A stretch of 64,000 bases of DNA, from NCBI RefSeq assembly GCF_050847355.1, contig NZ_CP193755.1:2294001-2358000 (forward strand), written 5' to 3'. This document shows positions 8,808 through 16,164 of the stretch, piece after piece. Source of the stretch: Limimaricola sp027213785. GTDB taxonomy: Bacteria > Pseudomonadota > Alphaproteobacteria > Rhodobacterales > Rhodobacteraceae. A program made the translations under genes and the position numbers. Numbering within the stretch: the stretch's first letter is position 1; each line of letters begins with the position of its first letter. The notes under the pieces were generated by a model, which saw only the letters and a program-made list of their open reading frames with translations, did no database searches and was not told where the DNA came from.

Positions 8808-9341
8808 CTATCCGGCGGTCTTCGAGGGCCCACGGCACCAGTCCAGCGCCTTCCTTTCGGTCTGCATGATGAACGGGGCCTTGCCGTCCTGATAGGCTTC
8901 GCGGGATCGCGCCCCGCCATTCGTCAGCCGTAGCTTGAGCGTGCCATAGGCGGCGGCCTGCTCCGGGTGCTGCCGCAGGTAATCTCGGAACACGAGATGC
9001 CGCTCGATATGAGCCGAACCTTCCGGGTAGACGTGCAGATGATGGGTGTGCCGACCGGCTGCATCCTTCTTGAGAAAGTAGCGGCGGCCCTCGATGCCGT
9101 AGGCACCCATCGCCACGTAGCCCAGCGCGCGCAGCTCGACCGTTCGCCGATCCAGCTGTCCGAGTTCCGGCACCACGCCCAGCATGTCGATCACCGGTTT
9201 CGCGGGGATTCCGGGTATGGCTGTGCTGCCGATATGGTGCAGGGCGATGGCCACTTCGGCCAGCACCGCCTGAACCGCCCGAGCCTCGGCGTCGAACGCG
9301 GCGGACCAGTTCGGATCATGGGGCGTGATGAGATCTCGCAT
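8808..9341 (-). CDS. GrpB family protein
   Basis: A 177-residue protein of the GrpB/UPF0157 family, related to nucleotidyltransferases. The family signature is the N-terminal HHIGSTAIPGIPAKPVIDMLG with a later FRDYLRQHPEQAAAYGTLK. In dephospho-CoA kinase fusions this domain is C-terminal to CoaE, but here it stands alone. Its biochemical role is not established. I used ATG 9341 (MRDLITPHDPNW); a longer reading frame upstream lacks conservation. It converges on gcrA and is divergent from the sit operon, so it may share the 150-bp intergenic region containing the palindromic sites. Confidence 0.85.
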   Translation of the reverse strand: MRDLITPHDPNWSAAFDAEARAVQAVLAEVAIALHHIGSTAIPGIPAKPVIDMLGVVPELGQLDRRTVELRALGYVAMGAYGIEGRRYFLKKDAAGRHTHHLHVYPEGSAHIERHLVFRDYLRQHPEQAAAYGTLKLRLTNGGARSREAYQDGKAPFIMQTERKALDWCRGPSKTAG

Positions 9342-9408
9342 GCCCGTGCCTAGCGGCGGCCGCGCGCCGCTGCAACGCCACCTCACAGCAAGGCCCTGCC
9401 AGATTAGT

Positions 9409-9453
9409 TGAGAATTATTCGCAATCCAGTTGACTTCTTGCGAATGGTTCGCA
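9409..9453 (+). promoter_or_regulatory. Paired 15-bp palindromes upstream of sitA (Mur/Fur-like operator)
   Basis: Two inverted repeats of the form TGMGAA-N3-TTCGCA lie at 9409-9423 (TGAGAATTATTCGCA, one arm mismatch) and 9439-9453 (TGCGAATGGTTCGCA, perfect arms), with starts exactly 30 bp apart, about three helical turns. A candidate -35 (TTGACT, 9430-9435) lies between them. The architecture fits a metal-responsive Fur-family repressor (Mur in alphaproteobacteria) controlling the Mn/Fe importer; the assignment to a particular regulator is inference. Confidence 0.65.
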
Positions 9454-9493
9454 TCTTCTCGGTGGCAGAGTTCTAGTCAATCCGGAGACCTAC

Positions 9494-10381
9494 ATGCGCC
9501 CCCTGCCCCTTCTCGCCCTCGGCCTCTCGGTGCTGGCCCTGCCCGCCACCGCGCAGGACAAGCTCAAGGTGGCGACCAGCTTCACCGTGATCGCCGACAT
9601 GGCCCGCAACGTCGCGGGCGACGCGGCCGAGGTGGTGTCGATCACCAAGCCGGGCGCGGAGATCCACAACTACCAGCCCACGCCGCGCGACATCCTCGGC
9701 GTACGCGATGCCGATCTCGTGCTGTGGAACGGGCTGAACCTCGAACTGTGGTTCGAGCAGTTTCTCGACAATGCGGGCGACCGGCCCGCCGCCGTGATCT
9801 CCGAGGGCATCGAGCCGATCTCGATCTCGGGCGGCGAATATGAGGGCAAGCCCAACCCGCATGCCTGGATGAGCCCCGACAGCGCCGCGATCTATGTCGA
9901 CAACATCCGCGACGCCATGAGCGAGGCCGATCCCGAGAACGCCGGGACCTATGCCGCCAACGCCGAGGCCTACAAGGCCGAGATCGCCGCGATGATCGAG
10001 CCGCTGCGCGCCGAGATCGAGAAGGTCCCCGAGGAAAAGCGCTGGCTGGTCTCCTGCGAGGGCGCGTTCAGCTATCTCGCCCGCGACCTCGGGCTGAACG
10101 AGCTGTATCTGTGGCCGATCAATGCGGACGCCACAGGCACGCCGCAGCAGGTGCGCCGGGTCATCGACGGGGTGCGCGAACACGAGATCCCGGCGGTGTT
10201 CTGCGAAAGCACCGTCAACACCGACCCGGCCAAGCAGGTCGCACGTGAAACAGGCGCGATCTATGGCGGCGAGCTCTACGTCGATTCGCTGTCCGAGCCG
10301 GACGGCCCGGTGCCGAGCTATCTCGACCTGCTGCGCGTCACCACCGAAACCATCGCCGACGGCCTGAACGGAGGCGAGTGA
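9494..10381 (+). CDS. sitA: Manganese/iron ABC transporter, periplasmic binding protein
   Basis: A 295-residue cluster A-I metal-binding protein. Residues 1-20 (MRPLPLLALGLSVLALPATA) form a Sec signal peptide. Metal-ligand motifs are visible: AEIHNYQPTPRDI (first His), NPHAWMSP (second His), FCESTVNTD (Glu) and YVDSLSEPDGP (Asp), the H-H-E-D set typical of Mn/Fe binders such as SitA and MntC. There is no His-rich loop as in ZnuA, which argues against zinc. The protein captures metal in the periplasm and delivers it to the SitC/SitD channel. It is the first gene of sitABCD, and two palindromic operator-like sites precede it. Confidence 0.92.
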   Translation: MRPLPLLALGLSVLALPATAQDKLKVATSFTVIADMARNVAGDAAEVVSITKPGAEIHNYQPTPRDILGVRDADLVLWNGLNLELWFEQFLDNAGDRPAAVISEGIEPISISGGEYEGKPNPHAWMSPDSAAIYVDNIRDAMSEADPENAGTYAANAEAYKAEIAAMIEPLRAEIEKVPEEKRWLVSCEGAFSYLARDLGLNELYLWPINADATGTPQQVRRVIDGVREHEIPAVFCESTVNTDPAKQVARETGAIYGGELYVDSLSEPDGPVPSYLDLLRVTTETIADGLNGGE

Positions 10382-11277
10382 TGGATGCCCGCGCCTATCC
10401 CGAGCACGCGCAGGGCGCGGGCGCCGGCATTTCCGCCGAGGGTGTCACCGTCTCCTACCGCAACGGCGTCACGGCGCTGCGCGAGGCCAGCTTCGCGCTG
10501 CCCGTCGGCACGATCTCGGCGCTGGTCGGGGTCAACGGCGCGGGCAAGTCCACCCTGTTCAAGGCGATCATGGGTTTCCTGCCGCTGGCGCGGGGCTCGA
10601 TCTCGATCCTCGGGCAACCGGTGAAACAGGCGCTCAAATCCGGCCTCGTCGCCTATGTGCCGCAGGCCGAAGAGGTCGACTGGTCCTTCCCGGTGCTGGT
10701 CGAGGACGTGGTGATGATGGGCCGCTACGGGCGCATGGGCTTTCTGCGCAGGCCGCGCGCGGCCGACCACGCGGCCGTCGCCTCGGCGCTGGAGCGGGTC
10801 GGCATGACCGATTTCCGGCGCCGCCAGATCGGCGAGCTGTCGGGCGGCCAGCGCAAGCGGGTCTTCCTCGCCCGCGCGCTGGCGCAGGACGGGCGGGTGA
10901 TCCTGCTCGACGAGCCCTTCACCGGCGTCGACGTGCAGACCGAGGAGGCGATCATCCGCCTGCTGCGCGAATTGCGCGACGAGGGCCGGGTGATGCTGGT
11001 CTCGACCCACAACCTCGGCAGCGTACCGGAATTCTGCGACCGCACCGTGCTCGTGAAGGGCACGGTTCTCGCGCATGGCCCGACGCGCGAGGTGTTCACC
11101 CGGCCCAATCTCGAGCGCGCCTTCGGCGGCGTGCTGCGGCATTTCGTGCTCGGCGGCGCCGAGCTGCATCAGGACGAGGATGCCCGCAAGCTGCGCATCC
11201 TCTCGGATGATGAACGCCCGCTGGTGTTCTACGACGACCGCCAGCAGACCGGCGGCAGCAACGGGGGCGAGCGATGA
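10381..11277 (+). CDS. sitB: Manganese/iron ABC transporter, ATP-binding protein
   Basis: A 298-residue ATPase that powers metal import on the cytoplasmic face. Walker A is GVNGAGKST, the signature is LSGGQRKR, and Walker B is VILLDEPFTGVD. The Q-loop segment AYVPQAEEVDWSFPVLVEDVVMMGRYG is diagnostic of the Sit/Mnt/Znu branch. The start is ATG 10381 (TGATG overlap with sitA), with ggaggcg about 7 bp upstream; a GTG one codon earlier is also possible. The C-terminal 60 residues are an unusually long acidic extension ending before the sitC overlap. Confidence 0.93.
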   Translation: MDARAYPEHAQGAGAGISAEGVTVSYRNGVTALREASFALPVGTISALVGVNGAGKSTLFKAIMGFLPLARGSISILGQPVKQALKSGLVAYVPQAEEVDWSFPVLVEDVVMMGRYGRMGFLRRPRAADHAAVASALERVGMTDFRRRQIGELSGGQRKRVFLARALAQDGRVILLDEPFTGVDVQTEEAIIRLLRELRDEGRVMLVSTHNLGSVPEFCDRTVLVKGTVLAHGPTREVFTRPNLERAFGGVLRHFVLGGAELHQDEDARKLRILSDDERPLVFYDDRQQTGGSNGGER

Positions 11278-12122
11278 TCGAAACGCTCACCCTCCCCTTC
11301 ACCTATGGCTACATGCTCAACGCGATGTGGGTCTCGGCGCTTGTCGGCGCGGTCTGTGCCTTTCTCTCCGCCTATCTGATGCTCAAGGGCTGGTCGCTGA
11401 TCGGCGACGCGCTCTCGCATTCGATCGTGCCGGGCGTCGCGGGGGCCTACATGCTGGGCCTGCCCTTCGCGCTGGGCGCGTTCCTCTCGGGCGGGCTGGC
11501 GGCGGCGGCGATGCTGTTCCTGAACCAGCGCACCGGCCTCAAGGAAGACACGGTGATCGGCCTGATCTTCACCGGCTTCTTCGGGCTGGGGCTGTTCATG
11601 GTCTCGGTCTCGCCGACGCCGGTGGACGTGCAGACCATCATTCTCGGCAACATCCTCGCCATCACGCCCGAGGACACGCTCCAGCTCGCCATCATCGGCG
11701 CGGTCTGCCTCGTGGTACTGCTGCTGAAATGGAAGGACCTGATGGTCGCCTTCTTCGACGAGACGCATGCGCGCTCCGTGGGCCTGCGCCCCGGCATGCT
11801 GCGCTTCGTGTTCTTCGTGCTGCTCTCGGCCGCCTGCGTGGCGGCGCTGCAGACCGTGGGCGCGTTCCTCGTCATCGCCATGGTGGTGACGCCCGGCGCC
11901 ACCGCCTACCTGCTCACCGATCGCTTTCCGCGGCTGATCGTCATCGCCGTGGCGCTGGGGAGCGTCACCAGCTTCGTCGGCGCCTATGCCTCCTTCTTCC
12001 TCGACGGGGCCACGGGCGGCGTGATCATCACGTTGCAGACGTTGATCTTCCTGCTGGTCTTCGTCTTCGCGCCCAAGCATGGCTGGCTGGCGGCACGGGC
12101 CCGCGCGAGGGCGGCGCTATGA
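11274..12122 (+). CDS. sitC: Manganese/iron ABC transporter permease SitC
   Basis: A 282-residue polytopic permease with about eight transmembrane segments. Family markers are LMLKGWSLIGDALSHSIVPGVAGAYMLG near the N-terminus and TVGAFLVIAMVVTPGATAYLLTDRF in the C-terminal half. It overlaps sitB by ATGA and sitD by ATGA, indicating tight translational coupling of the importer genes. Having two distinct permease genes (sitC and sitD) matches the Sit/Mnt arrangement rather than ZnuABC, which has one. Confidence 0.93.
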   Translation: MIETLTLPFTYGYMLNAMWVSALVGAVCAFLSAYLMLKGWSLIGDALSHSIVPGVAGAYMLGLPFALGAFLSGGLAAAAMLFLNQRTGLKEDTVIGLIFTGFFGLGLFMVSVSPTPVDVQTIILGNILAITPEDTLQLAIIGAVCLVVLLLKWKDLMVAFFDETHARSVGLRPGMLRFVFFVLLSAACVAALQTVGAFLVIAMVVTPGATAYLLTDRFPRLIVIAVALGSVTSFVGAYASFFLDGATGGVIITLQTLIFLLVFVFAPKHGWLAARARARAAL

Positions 12123-12964
12123 ACGACTGGTTGCTTCCGTTCCAGCTCGACTTCATGCGCGATGCCTTCGTGATCGGCGGGCTGATCGCCGTGCCCTGCG
12201 CGCTGCTCTCGTGCTTTCTGGTGCTCAAGGGCTGGTCGCTGATGGGCGACGCGGTGAGCCACGCGGTGCTGCCGGGCGTGGTGCTGGCCTATATCCTGAA
12301 CATCCCTCTGCTGGTCGGCGCCTTCGTCGCGGGCATGTCCTGCGCGCTGGCGACCGGCTTTCTCGCCGATCACAGCCGGATCAAGCAGGACACGGTGATG
12401 GGCGTGGTGTTCTCGGGCATGTTCGGCATCGGCCTCGTGCTTTACACCTGGATCGAGAGCGAGGTGCATCTCGACCACATCCTCTTCGGCAACATGCTCG
12501 GCGTCGACGAGGCCGATCTGTGGACCGCGGGCATCGTCGGCGGTCTGGTCAGCCTCGCGCTGCTGGCGCGCTGGCGCGATCTGATGCTGCACGCCTTCGA
12601 CGCGGCCCATGCGCGCGCGCTGGGCCTGCCGGTGGGACTGTTCCACTACGGGCTGCTGGCGATGCTGTCGCTGACCATCGTCTCGACGCTCTCGGCGGTC
12701 GGCATCATCCTCGCCATCGGCCTGCTGATCGCGCCGGGCGCCATCGCGTTCCTCGTGACCCGCCGTTTCGGCGCGATGCTCGGCGTGGCGGTGACGGTGA
12801 CGCTCGCGGCGACATGGGGCGGCGTCTATGCCAGCTTCTGGATCGACAGCGCGCCCGCGCCGACCATCATCCTCGGGCTCACGATGATCTTCATCGCGGC
12901 CTTCGTGTGGAAGTCGTTCACGATCCGCCGGGCCGAGAACGGGAGGGCTTCCCAGACGGGCTGA
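12119..12964 (+). CDS. sitD: Manganese/iron ABC transporter permease SitD
   Basis: A 281-residue permease paralogous to SitC, again with about eight membrane segments. Markers are LVLKGWSLMGDAVSHAVLPGVVLAYILNIP and AVGIILAIGLLIAPGAIAFLVTRRF. It probably pairs with SitC to form the heterodimeric channel. The C-terminus is basic (TIRRAENGRASQTG). The rimO start follows only 20 bp after its stop with no terminator-like hairpin between them, so rimO may be read from the same transcript. Confidence 0.93.
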   Translation: MNDWLLPFQLDFMRDAFVIGGLIAVPCALLSCFLVLKGWSLMGDAVSHAVLPGVVLAYILNIPLLVGAFVAGMSCALATGFLADHSRIKQDTVMGVVFSGMFGIGLVLYTWIESEVHLDHILFGNMLGVDEADLWTAGIVGGLVSLALLARWRDLMLHAFDAAHARALGLPVGLFHYGLLAMLSLTIVSTLSAVGIILAIGLLIAPGAIAFLVTRRFGAMLGVAVTVTLAATWGGVYASFWIDSAPAPTIILGLTMIFIAAFVWKSFTIRRAENGRASQTG

Positions 12965-12984
12965 GAGCGATTAGATCGCGCCGG

Positions 12985-14364
12985 ATGCAGAACCCGCCGA
13001 ATCTCCGCCCCGACCTCGCCCCCAAGGCGCGCTTCAACGATGTCGCCCGCCCGGGCCAGCCGACCATCGGCATGGTCTCGCTCGGCTGCCCCAAGGCACT
13101 GGTCGACAGCGAGCGCATCCTGACCCGGCTCCGGGCCGAGGGCTACGCGATCTCGCCCGACTACGCCGGCGCCGACGCGGTGATCGTCAACACCTGCGGC
13201 TTTCTCGACAGTGCCAAGGCCGAGAGCCTCGACGCGATCGGCGAGGCGCTCAACGAGAACGGCAAGGTGATCGTCACCGGCTGCCTCGGCGCCGAGCCCG
13301 ACTACATCACCGGCGCGCACCCGAAAGTGCTGGCCGTCACCGGCCCGCATCAATACGAGCAGGTGCTCGACGCGGTGCATGGTGCGGTGCCGCCCGCGCC
13401 CGATCCCTTCGTCGACCTGCTGCCCGCGCGCGGCATCTCTCTCACGCCCCGGCATTTCAGCTACCTGAAGATCTCCGAGGGCTGCAATCACAAGTGCAAG
13501 TTCTGCATCATCCCCGACATGCGGGGCCGGCTGCAGTCGCGTCCGGCGCATGCGGTGATGCGTGAGGCCGAGAAGCTCGTCGAGGCCGGTGTGCGCGAGC
13601 TTCTGGTGATCAGCCAGGACACCTCGGCCTACGGCCTCGACATCCGCCACGCCGAGGATCGCGGCCACCGCGCCCATATCACCGATCTGGCGCGCGATCT
13701 GGGAAGCCTCGGGGCATGGGTGCGGCTGCACTACGTCTATCCCTACCCGCATGTGCGCGATCTGATCCCGCTGATGGCCGATCCGAATTCCGGCCTGCTG
13801 CCCTATCTCGACATCCCGTTCCAGCACGGGCACCCGGACGTGCTCAAGCGCATGGCGCGCCCCGCGGCCTCCGCGAAGACGCTCGACGAAATCGCGGCGT
13901 GGCGGTCGATGGCGCCCGACATCACGCTGCGTTCGACCTTCATTGTCGGCTACCCCGGCGAGACCGAGGCCGAGTTCGACTACATGCTCGACTGGCTCGA
14001 CGAGGCGCAGCTCGACCGGGTCGGCTGCTTCAAATACGAGAACGTCGCGGGGGCCCGGTCGAACGACCTGCCGGACCACGTGCCCGAAGAGGTCAAGCAG
14101 GAGCGCTGGGAGCGCTTCATGCAGAAGGCGCAGGCGATTTCCGAAGCCAAGCTGGAAGCCAAGGTGGGCCAGCACCTGCAGGTCATCGTCGACGAGGTCG
14201 ACGAGGAGGCCGCGACCTGCCGCACCATGGCCGACGCGCCCGAGATCGACGGCAACCTGTTCATCGACGAGGGTCACGAGATCCTCAAGCCGGGCGACAT
14301 GCTCACCGTGAAGGTCGACGAGGCCGGCGAATATGATCTCTGGGGCAGGATGATCGGGAGTTGA
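12985..14364 (+). CDS. rimO: Ribosomal protein S12 methylthiotransferase RimO
   Basis: A 459-residue radical-SAM enzyme that adds a methylthio group to the conserved aspartate of ribosomal protein S12. The N-terminal MTTase domain supplies the auxiliary-cluster cysteines C35, C71 and C100; the radical-SAM CxxxCxxC is C167, C171 and C174 (CNHKCKFC); the C-terminal TRAM domain ends the protein. RimO proteins are distinguished from the tRNA-modifying MiaB by the SLGCPKALVDSE start, which is clear here. It lies 20 bp after sitD, so an enzyme requiring two [4Fe-4S] clusters may be cotranscribed with a Mn/Fe importer. Confidence 0.96.
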   Translation: MQNPPNLRPDLAPKARFNDVARPGQPTIGMVSLGCPKALVDSERILTRLRAEGYAISPDYAGADAVIVNTCGFLDSAKAESLDAIGEALNENGKVIVTGCLGAEPDYITGAHPKVLAVTGPHQYEQVLDAVHGAVPPAPDPFVDLLPARGISLTPRHFSYLKISEGCNHKCKFCIIPDMRGRLQSRPAHAVMREAEKLVEAGVRELLVISQDTSAYGLDIRHAEDRGHRAHITDLARDLGSLGAWVRLHYVYPYPHVRDLIPLMADPNSGLLPYLDIPFQHGHPDVLKRMARPAASAKTLDEIAAWRSMAPDITLRSTFIVGYPGETEAEFDYMLDWLDEAQLDRVGCFKYENVAGARSNDLPDHVPEEVKQERWERFMQKAQAISEAKLEAKVGQHLQVIVDEVDEEAATCRTMADAPEIDGNLFIDEGHEILKPGDMLTVKVDEAGEYDLWGRMIGS

Positions 14365-14512
14365 AGACATGTGACGCTTGGGCGGTGTTGCCGCCCTGCG
14401 TCGAACACTAGATGGTCGGAAAATGGCCGCTGGCCGTGATCGCCCCCAAGTGGCATCCTCGGCCGGGTGGCGCTTTCGTCGGAGAACTCTAACCTTGCTG
14501 CAATCCTCTCAA

Positions 14513-15544
14513 ATGCGCCCCCTCGACGATGCCCAGCGGCGGCTGCACGCCGTGCTCAACAACGCCAGCGTCTCGATCTTCCTGATGGATGACCGGCAGC
14601 AATGCGTCTACATGAACCGCGCCGCAGAGCTGCTGACCGGCTGGACGCTGGAGGAGGTCGTCGCGCTCGACAAGCCGCTGCACGACATCATCCACCATAC
14701 CTATCCCGACGGCACGCCGTTCCCGCTGCATGAATGCGCCATCGACCGCGCCTTCCCCGAGCACAACCAGACCCAGGGCGAGGAGGTCTTCGTCCACCGG
14801 GACGGGCATTTCTACCCGGTCGGATTCACCGCCAGCCCGATCCGCGACGAGGAAAGCCAGACCATCGGCACGATCATCGAGGTGCGCGACATCTCCGAGG
14901 AGAAGCGCGCCCAGGAACGGCAGCGGCTTCTGGTCAACGAGTTGAACCACCGGGTCAAGAACACCCTCGCCACGGTCCAGTCGATCGCCTGGCAGACCTT
15001 CAAGGGCACCGATCCCGAGACCTTCGAGCGGTTCTCGGGTCGGCTGACCACCCTGTCGCGCGCGCATAACGTGCTGACCGAGACCGCCTGGGCGGGCGCC
15101 TCGCTGCAAGGCATCGCCGATGCCGCCGTCGAGATGATCGCGCCGGGGCGGATCTCCGTGACCGGCGAGGATCTCGATGTCCACCCCAAGGCGGCGGTGA
15201 GCCTGTCGATGGCGCTGCACGAGCTGGGGACCAACGCGCTGAAATACGGGTCGCTCAGCCAGCCCGACGGCGAGGTCGCGCTCGAATGGGCGGCGGAGCC
15301 CGCCGAGGAAGGTCGCACGCATCTGTCGCTGCGCTGGACCGAGCGTGGCGGTCCGCTGGTCGCCCCGCCCGCGTCGAGAGGCTTCGGCCTGCGGCTGATC
15401 GAGCGGCAGGTGGCGATGGAATTCGGCGGCGAGGCGCATGTCGATTTCCGCCCCGAAGGGCTTGTCTGCCGGATCGACATGCTGCTGCCGCAGCTGCCCG
15501 ACCCCGTCGCGTTGGAGCCATCCGCCGGGGCCGGACATGGGTAG
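14513..15544 (+). CDS. PAS-domain histidine kinase, HWE family
   Basis: A 343-residue soluble sensor kinase. Residues 8-130 form a PAS/PAC sensor (LNNASVSIFLMDDRQQCVYMNRAAELLTGW to IIEVRDISEEKR). The kinase core is of the HWE type: phosphorylatable H146 in LNHRVKNTLATVQSIA, an N-box around HELGTNALKYGSLS (N241), and the W-x-E motif in LRWTERGGP (275-277). No membrane segment is seen, so it senses a cytoplasmic signal. I chose ATG 14513; earlier starts (TTG 14378, ATG 14423) would add unrelated low-complexity residues. It overlaps the response regulator gene by 8 bp. No EcfG/NepR/PhyR genes are nearby. Confidence 0.88.
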   Translation: MRPLDDAQRRLHAVLNNASVSIFLMDDRQQCVYMNRAAELLTGWTLEEVVALDKPLHDIIHHTYPDGTPFPLHECAIDRAFPEHNQTQGEEVFVHRDGHFYPVGFTASPIRDEESQTIGTIIEVRDISEEKRAQERQRLLVNELNHRVKNTLATVQSIAWQTFKGTDPETFERFSGRLTTLSRAHNVLTETAWAGASLQGIADAAVEMIAPGRISVTGEDLDVHPKAAVSLSMALHELGTNALKYGSLSQPDGEVALEWAAEPAEEGRTHLSLRWTERGGPLVAPPASRGFGLRLIERQVAMEFGGEAHVDFRPEGLVCRIDMLLPQLPDPVALEPSAGAGHG

Positions 15545-15902
15545 CGGGGAGCTAACCGGCGTGCGGGTGCTTCTGGTCGAGGACGAATGCATCGTCGCGA
15601 TGCTGGGCGAGGACGTGCTCAGCGAGGCCGGCTGCCGGGTCACGGTGGCGATGCGGCTCAGCGAGGCGTTGCGCGCCGCCGAGGAGAGCGATCTCGACGT
15701 GGCGATTCTCGACGTGAATCTCGGCAACGAGACGAGCTATCCGGTGGCTGAGCTGCTCGAAGAACGCAAGATTCCCTTCATCTTCGCTACCGGCTACGCC
15801 TCGGCCGGCCTCGCGGGCAGCTACGCCAAGCACCCTTGCGTGCAAAAGCCCTACGATCCCGGCCAACTGCTGGCCGCCGCGCGGGCGGTCATCGGGAGCT
15901 GA
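15537..15902 (+). CDS. Single-domain response regulator
   Basis: A 121-residue stand-alone receiver domain. The acidic pocket is E15/D16, the phosphoacceptor is D59 (AILDVNLG), and the switch residues are T85 (FATGYA) and K104 (QKPYD). There is no output domain, so it acts by protein contact or as a phosphate sink for the HWE kinase it overlaps by 8 bp. Such receivers commonly accompany HWE/HisKA2 kinases in alphaproteobacteria. The target is unknown. Confidence 0.88.
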   Translation: MGSGELTGVRVLLVEDECIVAMLGEDVLSEAGCRVTVAMRLSEALRAAEESDLDVAILDVNLGNETSYPVAELLEERKIPFIFATGYASAGLAGSYAKHPCVQKPYDPGQLLAAARAVIGS

Positions 15903-16125
15903 GCGCCGACGACCCGGCACCGGACCCGACCTGATGCCCCGTTCACAAGAGGCAGGCGCAACCAGCTTCGCCTCGCCCGGGGGCGACTGCGAAATCTCAC
16001 ATCCTTCAAGACTGACAACCGGGCTCGGTGCAGCTCTCCGCCCCGTTCCCGGAGCCCAGCCGCCACATGCCACCGCTATGGGCAGGGCCTTCCCTGCCCT
16101 GCGCCGACTCCAGCATCGACGCGGA
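15903..16125. other. Intergenic region without a supported gene
   Basis: Between the response regulator and the end of the opp operon. Open frames here lack codon structure, ribosome binding sites and recognisable similarity. The only clear element is the 14-bp hairpin at its right edge, annotated separately. Confidence 0.5.
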
Positions 16126-16159
16126 ATCCCGGCCGGCCCTGCAAGGGGCCGGCCGGGAT
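16126..16159 (-). terminator. Perfect 14-bp hairpin after the opp operon
   Basis: Arms ATCCCGGCCGGCCC (16126-16139) and GGGCCGGCCGGGAT (16146-16159), loop TGCAAG, 5 bp beyond the stop of oppF. There is no T-run on the minus strand, so it may protect the 3' end of the opp mRNA or act as a terminator without a U-tract. Confidence 0.65.
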
Positions 16160-16164
16160 GTCGA

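Noticed and set aside
12079..12984. A long plus-strand frame through sitD continuing into rimO
   Set aside because: It shares the rimO frame but lies out of frame with sitD, which has all SitD motifs and an ATGA coupling; the upstream part is a shadow.
14378..14512. Longer N-terminus for the HWE kinase from TTG 14378 or ATG 14423
   Set aside because: The added residues are Arg/Gly/Ser-rich, unlike a sensor domain, and have no ribosome binding site; ATG 14513 begins at the PAS domain edge.
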